A DNA stretch of 38,019 nucleotides from assembly GCA_002794775.1 (NCBI GenBank), contig NBAY01000157.1:1-38019 (forward strand), written 5' to 3'. Position numbers and translations under genes: made by a program. Below are positions 18,262 to 29,129 of this stretch, piece after piece. The notes beneath the pieces are model-generated. The model was not told where the DNA came from. It saw only the letters and a program-made list of their open reading frames with translations, and did no database searches. This DNA is from Porodaedalea pini (taxonomy: Eukaryota > Basidiomycota > Agaricomycetes > Hymenochaetales > Hymenochaetaceae). How positions within the stretch are numbered: position 1 is the stretch's first letter; every line of letters begins with the position of its first letter.

Positions 18262-20991
18262 ACTACCAATCCTAAACAACCCATATACAAGATCTACATC
18301 GCCAACCACACCCAAGCCGACTCATTCCTCCATTCACTTGCTTCTGTCAATAGCCAGCTCGTTTCGACAAATAACAAGCTTTTCCTTGCCCATAGTTGCC
18401 TGAAGGTACTTGAAAATGATCTAGGAAAGATACAGTCAGAAACAGAGCTCAAAAAACATGCATATACTCAACGTATCGAGAACGCACAGAACAGGCTTCA
18501 ATGTTCATGAAAGAAGAGCCGCATTCTTCTTATGCGGCTCTCTCGAGCTCGAAAATGTCTTCAGCACCTGGAAAGTCTCAGAACCAAGGCTAGGAAAACA
18601 GTTCAACTCACTGAAAGAGGTTGCTACACTTCTCCTGTCCGCTCACTCATCTGCCATCTCGTTCTCCTTGGTTGTCCTACAGCAAATGCCGGCAAAGTTG
18701 TTGCAGCTTTTTTTCACTTTACAGCTTCCTTCCTTGACACAAACATGTCAAAACCTAAGAAAATGAAGAGTCCAAGTCAGTGGACTGTCGGGAGGATACT
18801 GGGCGAAGGAGACGTCGCCGTCGACATACAGCTTGGATATGAGCTGTTGCATACACCAGGTAAGCTTCTCATAATGAAGGGTGATGCATATACTCACCTT
18901 TATATCCTAGGTTTCATGACCAGAGGAGATGGAATGACTAATAAGAACCAGAATTTTGAATCATTCCATATTAACCTTCAAGCATCGAAATCTTACCTCA
19001 GAAACGGCGAGGATTCAGCACAGAGTGCTGATGTCGAACATAAAGTACAATTTGCTGGAGTTCATATGTCAGGAAATCACCGCTCTGAGACTCAAAAAGA
19101 AGGTGACATTACCTGCATTGGTTCGATCATCAAAACCTTCAAGAAGAGCCCTCTATCCTTACAAGCTGACCTGCCAAACCAGCTGTTTGATGAAGCATTC
19201 CTGGCCATGAAATACGCAGGAATGCACAGAGACCATGCTGAAGATCAAAAGTCAAAGCACCAATTACTCGCTAGCTGGAAGGAGGAGATGTCGATGAGAG
19301 GGCTTGGAGCACAGATTTTCTTCTCCAAAACACCAGATGAACGCAATTTTCACATTTTGGAGGTGAAAATGGCTTTGATTTCCAAGCTTGGTGGTGATTC
19401 TTTCTGGGAGAGTCTGACTGAGGGAGAAAGGGAGGTGAAGGAGCTAGAGATGATGAACCGGCTGTCTGAATCATTCGCTGGCAAAGCTTACCTTGCACTT
19501 TCAGAGGAGGAAAGACAAAGCCTGAAACTCTTTGTGTGGACTGGGTGCGATATGCACAAGGACTTGAATGCTGTGAAGGGAGGTGACTCAGCAATGCGAG
19601 AAGCTTGGAAGAATCTTGGAGTCTCACCTGTTAGGCTTGCGAACAGAGATAACACAGCCATCCTTGATCTTGTAGACAATCAGGGAGATGAGGGGACTGA
19701 AGCAGATAAACGACAGGAGACGGCAGCGGAAAGGCAAGCGTGGGAGGTCTCGAGTGCAGGTGGCGTCAAGCTTCTCACCCTCGCAGGTGCACTATTCAAC
19801 CACAAAGACAACAAAAAAGGTCAGGGACACGTCTTTTGCAATGCATCAGAATATATGCTTGGATGAACCTTTACATTCTCTGACACGTCCAATACTCAGT
19901 ACAGGTCATATCAAGGGGCGGCAGCAGATTTGCTTGCAGATCTAGATTTTTACGTTGAGTATATGCACTATATTCAAGATGCAAAAGAAAAACGCATGCT
20001 CAATCATATGAAATCAAACGTTCTGAAGGGACTCGAGGACCCTCCGATGCTCACTGAACTCACCTGTCTCGCTCTGTACCAGGAAGCCGTCTCATTTTCA
20101 TATATCTCCTCCATTTGCGGCCCTGGACTCGAGCACACGAATGCACTAGCTCTCAGCCTACTGCATCAGAAAGTCAAGGACCACATAAAAAAGCTCATCA
20201 ACAAACCTTCTCTCATTTTGTCTCCCAGGGCGGATCCATGTGTAGTGACGATGAATGGCTATGAAAACTGGAAAAGAGCAGATGCAGTTAGTGCCGTTTA
20301 CAAGCTTTCTTCCGAGTCAAAGCTTCCGCACCTCGAAAAGGTATTCCAAGCTTTCCTATCTGGGGCACTAGTTACTTGGGAAATATTCACATCAGAATTC
20401 ACCGATGATGGATCAATAGCAGCTCTTACCAAAGGGGAGAGGGAACTAGCCTGGATGCCTGCGACTAACAATGCAAACAAAGGTGCTCTTGGTGCATACA
20501 GGGTGTTCGCTCGGAAGAATCCAGCCAGAACACTCAAACTATTCAACTCTATCTTTAGATTCCAGCAAAACGACACCCAGGAATTCATGGATACAAATCT
20601 TACCAGAGAAGAACACGAGGCTTTCCTTTGGAAGGAAGCATGCAAGAGGGATGCAATGAGACTGGATAGGAAGCGCCATCGTGAGATTTATGACGAGCAC
20701 ACAGAGGAGATTGGAAACAAACAGCACAAGGATGAAGCTAGGGCCCAGAAGAAAGCAGAGCGAAGGGAACACTTGGATGGAATCGATATTGAGCACGATC
20801 GTGAGCTTGTGAAAAAAATGACTGTGCCGCAGCTCAAGGATCAGTTGGACAAACTCAGGGGGATTGACACTCAGATACCCATTGACAGTAGACTGAAGAA
20901 AAAAGCAGATAAACTAGAAGAACTACTTAATGCATTAGATAGATATGATAACGTAGCATGTACTATTAATTCAGTAGATAATCTAGAGTAG
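18262..20991 (+). pseudogene. Unclassified multicopy basidiomycete family, candidate transposase, stop-interrupted
   Basis: One frame runs through the interval, broken by TGA at 18508-18510 and 19864-19866. In order: a coiled coil (18290-18700), a helical SQWTVGRIL segment, LGYELLHTPG, a GDAYTH motif (Asp codon 18883), GMHRDHAED (about 19220), GCDMHKDLNAVKGG (His 19555, Asp 19561), FNHKDNKKG (about 19797), DTSNTQYRS (about 19884), ALYQEAVSF, ATNNANKGALG (about 20464) and a Lys/Glu-rich C-terminus. From memory, family members carry DGT.HR, CH.DLN and NEGALG at these places, a spacing that could be a D-D-E-type RNase H fold. The family has no function I can name. Loss of the Glu here (Lys at 20479-20481) and the two stops mark a dead copy. 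Confidence 0.75.
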
Positions 20992-21006
20992 CGAGATGCA
21001 GCATAC

Positions 21007-21429
21007 TGTTAGGTGGGAGTCCAGGAGACAGCTTGGACTGGGCAGGCCTCAGCTGACTGTCATCTGGGACGTGCTATACTCGAGCGGGAACTCGGGACAC
21101 GCTTACTCAGGCTAGGTCATTGTGGAGGTAAGAGGATTAATACAAGTCTAAACTAATACAAGGGGACGAGTCTCACCTAGGTCATCACGGAGGTAAGAGG
21201 AAAAGCAGAACAAGGAGTTCATGCAATTCCTGAGACCTTATATAGCGGCGACCGTGAGACTATATTATCTAAAGTTACATAAACGAACAGAATGGAACGA
21301 ATGATGGTCATGTGGAGGGAGTGTGGGAAATGATTGAAAAAGATGATTAATTATAATGAAAAGGAGCGATTAAAAGAAAAGAAATGATAAAAGGGAAAAT
21401 AAAAGGAGGGAAAAGTTCAAGTCCTGACA
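21007..21429 (-). repeat. Solo LTR related to the nested retrotransposon
   Basis: The 423-bp sequence starts TGTTAGG and ends CCTGACA. It parallels the 459-bp LTRs along its length, with substitutions and small deletions. It is flanked by the perfect 5-bp duplication CATAC (21002-21006 and 21430-21434), so it arose by LTR-LTR recombination. AAAAGCAGAAC and a TATATA box at the same spacing are retained. Orientation is given as in the full element. It starts 15 bp after the stop codon of the preceding pseudogene. Confidence 0.95.
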
Positions 21430-21706
21430 CATACAAACACTAGTTCTAATAATACCATAGATAATGCGGCAATTTAATGCCGGCGGACGCTTAACGCACT
21501 TGATCGACATCAGGAACATGTTCTCGGCACTCCGAAATCTAACTTCTTCAATTTTTTTCCCTCGTCCTCGGTCAGGAACCCCGTCGGTAGAATTTCTTTT
21601 TATTTTACACTGTTTATTTCGAAACTCGGGACACTAGGATCGACGCGATCTACTACATAAGGCTAATGTTACAACTCCGACCGAAAAAAATCGTCACGCT
21701 TTTCAC

Positions 21707-22648
21707 ATGACCAATGCCGACCCCCACAAGTCCATCAATGCTCTCCCGGACGAGGTCCTAAAGTTTATACTCTCGGGTATCCTTTCTGTCCCTGACAAAG
21801 ATTTCTGCACTGCCATCTCGAGCTTTGGACGCAATGTAGTGCCGATCTCGGATATGCTGCTCGTGAGCAAACACTGGCTACGTATCGCGACGCCGTTGCT
21901 TTACGAGTGCGTGGTCCTCAGGAGCACCGGTCAGGCTCGCATGTTCCAGGATACATCACGCGGAAAAAACGGCGCTCAACTGAAGCAATTCGTATGCAGA
22001 CTGCGCTTCAATGGATGTTAAGGTGCGATCGTGGGCAGAATCTGCAACACCCTTCGTGGAGTCACAGACCTGTTTATCAGGCAGCTGAAATTTCTCGAGG
22101 AGAAAGTCAACGGTATTTGCACAGGACTCAAGGCATCGAGTCCGACTAAGGTTGTTGTTGACTGCTCACTCGTGAGTGTTTGGAAGAACTCTTTCGAAAC
22201 GGCATGTGCGCTCTGTGAGGCGATAGGTATCTGGTCTCACCTAGTTCGTTCTCAGGCAACATATTTCTTCCATTTTGTCTAATAACTCTTCTTAGAGACA
22301 GACTTTGAGTTGTATATCCCAGATGTCGCTCTGTATCATGGAGGAACATTCGACTCCGAACATGACAGGCTTAAGCGTTTGGTCACCACCCTATCCAAAG
22401 CTAGCAGTCTCTGCGAAGTAGTGCTTCACTATGCGAAGCAGTTTTTCAGTGGGGGTTACAAAACCCTACTAGCCGGCTTTATTAGGACTCTCGGCAGAAA
22501 CGCCTCAATAAAAGCCATCTTCGTTCGTCTTGAGGATGAAGCTCCCGAGCAATTCATCGAACAACTGACGGGAGATCCATGCGCTCAAATTGTACACTTC
22601 TCTCGATGGTTGGTTTCGTCCACAATAACTCATTTGCAAGGGCGTTGA
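21707..22648 (+). pseudogene. F-box protein-like gene, one intron, internal stop
   Basis: The protein starts MTNADPHKSINALPDEVLKF, and LPDEVLKFIL with SKHWLRIATPLLYE makes an F-box (residues about 10-70). F-box proteins link substrates to SCF ubiquitin ligases through Skp1. The later part has leucine-rich repeat-like character. A 69-bp intron (22227-22295) fits the frame and has a CTAATAAC branch site. In-frame TAA at 22019-22021 interrupts the first exon where relatives have an aromatic residue after GG/GC, after which the same frame continues to the stop at 22646-22648. F-box families of this type are strongly expanded in Agaricomycetes. It is probably a recent pseudogene. Confidence 0.75.
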
Positions 22649-22726
22649 CTTTGTAATAGCAATGAAGACCCCCAATTAGACAGTCCTCTACAAAATGGGA
22701 TCGACGGCAGACTTAAGACATCTCCA

Positions 22727-24091
22727 ATGTTACCGGCAGGAATTTACAGGGATATAATATATTTCCACTTGCAATCTCTTCTTGCACCTGACGCGCTTGA
22801 ATTAGACGGGACGTCGTATCGTGATTACAGCGATCAGTGTCGGCTCCTGATGCGGGTGTCTAAAGTGTTCTATGTAAGTTAGTCGAATTATGCCGTTTTC
22901 AGGAGATTGACAACGACTTATTACCGTAGGCGATCACACGGCCTCTGGCGCGACACCTACTCTTCATTAAATCGTCCACCAACCTTCGTAATTTTGCCGA
23001 TCTGATGATTAGAAAACCTCAGCTCTACACCGTTGTCTATACGGTTATAATCCCTGAGTCCTTCCAGTTCAACAGCAAAGGAGACTCGTCCTTACCGAGT
23101 TCAGTGATTGCAGACTGTTCTTCGCTCCTCCGAAGTCCCTCAAATGTCAAGGGGCTCGCCATGCCGACGGCTCTTGGGTGTGCCCTCGCTGGAGCAGCCT
23201 GCAAATCAGGCCTCTGTCGACTAAAGTTATATTTGTTCAAGGGCATATTCTCTCCCGGCATTCTGGCGTCCACTAGTAACCCGAAGTCATTGACTCTTAA
23301 GAAGAGTTCTAAGAAAGGGAAGCCCTCTCTTATCCAGAACAACAGGGATGTGATTCTTTCCAGCATCACAGCGGTGACACTCTTAGAGCTGACAGAAGAA
23401 AGCCTTGCGATCATACGGAGTTGTCAGTAAGTAGTCGAGATGCTGCCCGTAAATAACAAGGCCTTACACAGCAACGATAGGTTTCCCTCGGTGCACACAC
23501 TTACCATTGCCAGTGACTACGCTGTTCGGGCTGAATTTTCAGAATGTGACTTGGGATTGCTTTCCTAATTTCCTAACTTGAGAACGTTTATGATGTCTGG
23601 GGTAACTAGTCGCATCTAGTTCCGTATATTGCTGTCGACATTGATGGCCTCTTCAGCTTATTTATGCTGGTTACCCCCAGATTCGAGACAGCCATACGAA
23701 TCTGGAGAAAAGATGGCTTCATTCGGCGTGTGACATGTATGTTCATTATCTGTCCACAGTAAAATCAATTAATGATGCCTTCCCAGAGTCCGACAGCAAT
23801 TGGAGGTGAGGACGGATTTGTCGCCAAGTTCTTTCACCAGATTAATGTCAGCAAGTTCACAGCGCTAAATGAGATACAGCTAGCTACAGTTGACCAATGG
23901 CCATGGCACGAGTAAGTTCACCCATGCGTCTGAATAGGAGATTGGTGCTCACGTTTTGTCGCCAGTTGGGAACTGAAAATAGCGCATGGACGAAGCGTAC
24001 CGAGGTGGTCATTCAGAAATATGGTATCAAGTTCACTGACGCGACCGGTCTGCCTTGGAAGCCGCGATTGCAGAAGCGGACTAGAAGATGA
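22727..24091 (+). pseudogene. Second F-box/LRR-like gene, multi-exon, decayed
   Basis: Exon 1 (22727-22873) reads MLPAGIYRDIIYFHLQSL and later CRLLMRVSKVFY, an F-box-like start. Intron 1 is 22874-22929 (GTAAGT...TAG), exon 2 is 22930-23426, and intron 2 is 23427-23480 (GTAAGT, TAAC branch). Exon 3 continues with FPSVHTLTIASDYAV and meets an in-frame TAA at 23566-23568, after which FPNLRTFMMSG continues. Further exons (about 23640-23735 and 23788-23910) and a C-terminal piece with RTEVVIQKYGIKFTDATG (to 24091) follow, the last with an unresolved frame change. It is on the same strand as the previous F-box gene, 78 bp away, so the two form a tandem pair. The stop makes it a likely pseudogene. 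Confidence 0.65.
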
Positions 24092-24735
24092 AGGATCCCC
24101 TCTCGCTATATGTCAAAGTACCGTGATGACATGTAAAAGTGATGGATGTTGTCTCGCAGGCTAACATAATAGTATGCATCATTGACATTAGACAAGACGA
24201 GTTTGATCGCGCATGCACTGGCAAACGCAAGAATATCTGGATGGCGAGAATGACTGTGCGTTCTCGCTAGCGTCATTCGTATGCAGAAACTCATTGATTG
24301 GTCCGACAGTTCTTACACTCGCCAATGCCTTCATATCCTAGTGCATGGCATCGGTATTGTCACTAGCCTACATCACTCCGTCAACAAGTCTGCTCTGTCT
24401 AGCTCGAGTGACATTTGAATGCACTGGTCACTAGCTGAATACTGAGGCCTTTCAAGCGAGCCAGACTTTTCCTTTCCGCGGTGATGAGTAGTCAGATTTG
24501 TCTCCGGATCTGTCATTTGATGGTAACAAAAGCCATCAACTCAGTACACAATGGCATAGATAACTCTGGCTCTGACAGCTTTCCAACTGACAAGTTGCTG
24601 TTCAAGCGAGGAGCTGTGAAGAGTATATAAACCCTGCCATGAAGCTCTGGGATCTTCAGCAAATTCCCCACCTCGGTTTGCTATCTATACCTAGTCTCTC
24701 CTTCTCTGCGCACTGAGTAACCAATTCTTAATACC
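24092..24735. other. Intergenic region upstream of the secreted-protein gene
   Basis: No gene is recognised. The 3' end holds a TATA box and a CT-rich leader. Confidence 0.5.
24624..24630 (+). promoter_or_regulatory. TATA box of the secreted-protein gene
   Basis: TATATAA lies 106 bp upstream of the ATG at 24736 and is followed by a pyrimidine-rich leader (CTAGTCTCTCCTTCTC). Confidence 0.6.
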
Positions 24736-25545
24736 ATGCGCTCGTTTGGCCTCATCCCAATTATCTCAACCATTATCCTAACAACCTTCTCTACTGTCCA
24801 CGGCCTCCCCGTTTTCGGTCTCTATGCTTCTCATAGCTTTGACGCCGCTGACGAGCACCTCGCAAGCCGTTCGACGTTGCCATCCGCCCCCACTATTCTG
24901 CAAAGCCTGGCTTCCCAAGTGAAGCCACACATCGGCGCTATACGTGAGTCTGCCTCCATCTCCTTCAACAGACTCGCCGCTATATCATTACTGTTACTAA
25001 TGGCGTCCTTCGCTCGTCTAGATGATACTGCGTTCTTCTCTCAGCAATTCATCCTGATCAGCGGGTACATGGAAGGGGCTACCGCTCAGCTTACATCGCT
25101 CCGTGGGAACTCAGTTTCAAGAATCCTCAGCGGGACCGATGATAGCATCGACGATGGGTCTGGGAGCTCGGACCTCATCGCAGAGCTCGTCGATTTGACC
25201 TTAGATCTTATCGAAGTAGCACTCCTGACTGAGATTAACTTGGAGACATTACTCATTGAGCCTGCTTCCAGGTGACATTGAAGCTTTTGGGGCTTGGGAC
25301 CGGCGGGGAAGTACAGAATTCTAATATGAGCTCGAGGTAAAGTGATTCGCGGACTGAACTAATTTGATATATGCTGAATTTGATCTCAAAGCATCGGCAA
25401 CCTTCTGGAAAGTGTCACATCCCTTGGAATTCCTGGTCTTAGCGAGGCGTTTCGCGCCAACCCGAGGACCAATGATGTTCTATCTAAGGTCTCAGAAAGT
25501 GACATCGGCGGGCTACTCAGCGGGCTATTCGGCGGTCTACTTTGA
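24736..25545 (+). CDS. Small secreted protein, three exons, about 203 aa
   Basis: Residues 1-23 form a signal peptide (basic start, FGLIPIISTIILTTF core, cleavage near VHG). Exons are 24736-24943, 25022-25271 and 25392-25545. Intron 1 (78 bp, GTGAGT) has no stop, so an unspliced reading also looks open. Intron 2 (120 bp, GTGACA...AAAG) avoids a TGA and joins PAS to SIGNLLESVTSLGIPGL in frame. The mature protein has VKPHIGAI, an acidic DDSIDDGSGSSD stretch, an amphipathic LVDLTLDLIEVALL helix and a Gly/Leu-rich end (GGLLSGLFGGLL). Similar secreted helical proteins with hydrophobic tails occur in mushrooms; I know no function. The second splice pair is the main uncertainty. Confidence 0.65.
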
Positions 25546-26174
25546 CAGCCGGAAGTGTATAGACTGTTCAAAGGGGCGGGTCGCGATGCTTTTTTTTCAG
25601 GGATATAAAGCTGCGATCATTTTCTTGAAGCCAGACATTTCCCGTTTTCTCTTGTGATGTCTGATTATATTTTGTTTCTTGCTTTTGTAGTCATTTTTCC
25701 TATCCACATTATTTAGTGTATGGCGTTGTTTTTGACTGCATTGACTTTTCATAATACATTCGTAATTCGACAGTACTCAATTGGCCTTCCGTAAGACCAA
25801 GCAAGAGGTTTACCTCGTTCCGTGGAATTATTTTCCAGGACTTTACAAGGCGTTGGGCAGACTCACTGACAGGAAACGACCACTGCCTTCATCGCAATTA
25901 TATATAATTATGATTCATAAATACACTTGTACGTGCGTGGTAAATATCATACCCCAAAGTCGAAGGAAACAGAAAGATTATAGAGGGAAAGAGGCAGAGG
26001 AGGTTTGCAAAGTCAATATTGATTTGAGATGAGAGTGTGTATAAAAGAGATTGATATAGAAATACGGATTGCAACGCAGAAAGATACGTCAAATTTAACA
26101 TATCATAAATGGAGTGTTGTATCCAATATCTGGGAAACTTTCAGCAACATATTAGCAATAGCTCGTCAGATGAC
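25546..26174. other. Intergenic region between converging genes
   Basis: It lies between the secreted-protein gene (plus) and metacaspase-like gene 1 (minus), so it carries two 3' ends. AATAATACATT-like AT-rich words near 25750 and AT-rich sequence near 25900-26100 are the only signals seen. Confidence 0.5.
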
Positions 26175-28026
26175 TCACAGAATCAATAGGACGAGAACTT
26201 GACAACTGCATATCATGGTACGAGCCGTCAAAGCAAGGGGTGGAATAAGTAAATCAGGATAACAGTGAATGACATCTAGATCAAGAGGTCTGACCTGGGG
26301 ATATTGATTCCGACAGACTCCGCCTGCGGCGTTCAGCCGCTTACTAGCCAAGATACAGGTAAATTAGTGAATCAGCTCACGCGGAGAAATGAGAACTTCC
26401 GTCCTTACCGGACAGTGTATAGAAGGTCGCGTATAGTACCTTGACGTCGTTCTCCTGAAGCGAATAATTAGGATTAGGCTCGGAAGTCATAAGAAATGCC
26501 AACCCACTTAAGAAATTGATTACTTCCTTTGGGATTCAGTAGCGTCAGGAATGAAAAATGAACCACATTTGAAATTACGCCAACTACTCACCCGCGTGAA
26601 CATTCCCCTTACAGGAGCCTGCGAATAACTTTCGTTTGCAATGTCACCGTCCTCGCACGCGGCGAGCAGAACTATATTTCCAGGGCAGATTTTCTCGAAA
26701 CCTGCGCATTTAGCCTTCTTAGGTGTAGGATTGGTGTATTTGTTGAACTGAAGGTCTAGAAAAGAATGAGAGAGAGAGAAATTATGTGGAAGGGAGATAC
26801 ACACCGAGTCCAGTACCCGAAGAGCAACAATCAAATAACACCTTCAAAATTGTCTGTTAGAATGAAGTCTCTACCGCTGAACAAGATGGTTGATGCATAC
26901 TGTTAAACGACAGCCGGCCGGTACTCGTTTGGCCAATCTCGTATGCAAATCGTCATCGACGATGTACTTGTTGTCGCACGTTAGAAGAACTGAAAGAAAG
27001 AACAGAATTCAGTTTACTTCCATTCATAGCGCATTCTTTGACACCTACCCTCATCCTCCTTGTCGATTTCGTCGCCATCAATGTCGTCTACTTGAGTGCC
27101 ATGTCCTGCAACTGGAAGTCTATCAGAATCAAGATGACGGAAGGATAGCGCTTCATTTACAATAGAGAAAAAGATGATCGTCTTTTTTAGCATCCTTTAC
27201 CAGATGATCTATCGCAGAAAGCTGCAATGATAAGTATTTTAAGAACACTACGTACAGGCGAGAGTAAGCCCGGAATATACGCTTACGATATTCTTCTTAG
27301 TCGGCTGCTTCGCAGAGGTACGGTCATCCTTAAGTACTGTAAAGCATCCGGAAGGCCATCCGAAGGTATCTTAAAGAAGAAAGGCGGCTGGATATAATTC
27401 AACGGTTTTTCCTGCTTTAAATAATGTACCTTGAAGTAGTGACTTGACTTGGCCAGCATCTTGATGTGGGCCCGAAAGGACAGAGTACTCGGGGCTGCCT
27501 ATATCCCGGATGGCGATCTATCCGTATGGCGCTCAGAAAATATTCCAAAACTGATGGTAAGATAAAGCTTACCAACAAAGCCCTGCGTCGCGGCAAGCGA
27601 CCCCTGGGTACGAAGTACTCGAACCGTTCTTCCAACTTATCCTCATCGTACTCATTTGATAAAGTCAAAAACTCGACGGCCCTCGGAACTATTTTAGTCT
27701 CCGCCTCATAGCTGGAGGGACTAGTACTGTCGCCTATAATTTGCTCAATCTGAATAGTCGGATCATTGCCGGCTTGCGTAGTGCACGGGTCCGATATCTT
27801 TGGGACACCTTGGATTTTCGTGATAGAGGAAAACCTTGATAAAGTTTCAGTATGTCAATGGGAAGAATGAACAACTATATTACGAGTTCTCGGGAAAAAG
27901 TTCATGCAACTCATCGTGGTGAGGCTCTTCGGAGAAGCATGAAGTTGCGGAGGCTGCCCTTGTCAACGGTGGGGTGTGCTGCGCTGAGACATCCAGATGG
28001 CGCGCCTTTTCCGGTAGATACTCCAT
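26175..28026 (-). CDS. Metacaspase-like cysteine protease, gene 1
   Basis: The caspase-like p20/p10 fold is assembled from several exons on the minus strand. The start is ATG at 28024-28026, with N-terminal HTPPLTRAAS, then IVPRAVEFL, EYFVPRGRLPRRRALL joined by a 55-bp intron to IAIRDIG, SGPHQDAGQVKSLLQ, GCFTVLKDDRTS, KDDHLFLY, and FAGHGTQVDDIDGDE with catalytic His (27101-27103). VDDDLHTRLAKRVPAGCRLT follows, then VLFDCCSSGTGL with catalytic Cys (26824-26826) and NIVLLAACEDGD. All these joins keep frame, so the gene looks intact. The C-terminus (from about 26520) is less certain. Metacaspases cleave after Arg or Lys and act in stress and cell-death pathways. Genes 2 and 3 downstream are paralogs. 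Confidence 0.8.
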
Positions 28027-29129
28027 GACCAAACGTAAAATATATGACACGGATTGAAGGCAGAAATATCAAAGCAGGAAGAGCTCTTTGAGCAAGTAGC
28101 CTTCTTTCAGTCATGGCCTTATAGGAGAGCTTCACGAGCGCCAATATCGAGTGGCTGTTATATGATCCTGTACACGAAGCAGTGGTTCTCAGGCAACATG
28201 CACGGGAATGCTCTACAAAATGATGAAAAAAGGCAATGCGAGACACTTTCGAGAAACCCTGAAGACTCACTCTTAGCTATATATACTTACGTCGCCACAA
28301 GAAGCGATGGAGTCCTGAAACTGATCCTTTTGAAGCAGGAGAAGCGATCTGATGATCCCTGGTTGCTAAACGTACGAGCGTCTGTAAAGCTCGGTAATTG
28401 GCGAGGTCTCGGTGGTATATATAGGGGCGCTTTCCCTCTTTTGAGTCGAGCTTCAATTATGATTGTTCGACAATACCATCCGAGGCAGGTTAGACGAGCG
28501 CAGGACGCGTTGTATTGTGCAGGAGGTCAGCACACTCAGGTTCTTGCGGGACGTCTTCTGTAGGATTTAGGCTTTGTTGTATAGGCTTTGTTGTATCAGC
28601 ATCAGAATCGTTCTTTGAACACGGACTGAAACTCATCAGATGAGTACAGTATAAGAAAGCGGCGCTGTGTGGCCGACAAGACGACAAGCGCTTGAACGGG
28701 CCCCAGGGTCAAGCTTAAATCTCCATTCCTATAACTTTCAGTGTTCGTTCATTTGCAAGCTTGCTGAACGTTTCGGCCATTAATATTGTCCGCAATCGAT
28801 GAGTTCCAGGAAGACGAGCATGAAAAGTTGAAGCCTCCCGAAACCGGCCGCCCACACGTGACGCATATTTCCCCATGTGGTTTCGCTGTAGGACTTTTGG
28901 CCTCTGCGACCCTTCCAACATAGTACTCTCAAGTACGGGCTGTAAAACAGGGCTAAAGAACCTTATATTGCTTAGGGTGTTCCAGGCAAGTCGAGGTTGC
29001 AATAATTGCGATTCAAATGACGAAAAATTCATCAGTTTTCACGCGCCATGTGCAGCCTCGGAACGGAGCACCGGCGAGTGTCCCAGCGGCTTCACAGCTC
29101 GTTCGTGACGGACGTCGACGACGAGAAAA
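28027..29129. promoter_or_regulatory. Divergent intergenic region between metacaspase-like gene 1 and the arrestin gene
   Basis: Gene 1 reads left and the arrestin gene right, so both promoters should lie here. TATATATA occurs near 28416. The small frames present show no protein resemblance. Confidence 0.45.

Noticed and set aside
18262..20991. Assignment of the family to KDZ (Kyakuja-Dileera-Zisupton) transposons
   Set aside because: I do not see the cysteine-cluster or KDZ catalytic arrangement; the conserved blocks belong to a different family.
28054..28563. 169-aa ORF upstream of the arrestin gene
   Set aside because: No recognisable motif; it lies in the divergent promoter region.
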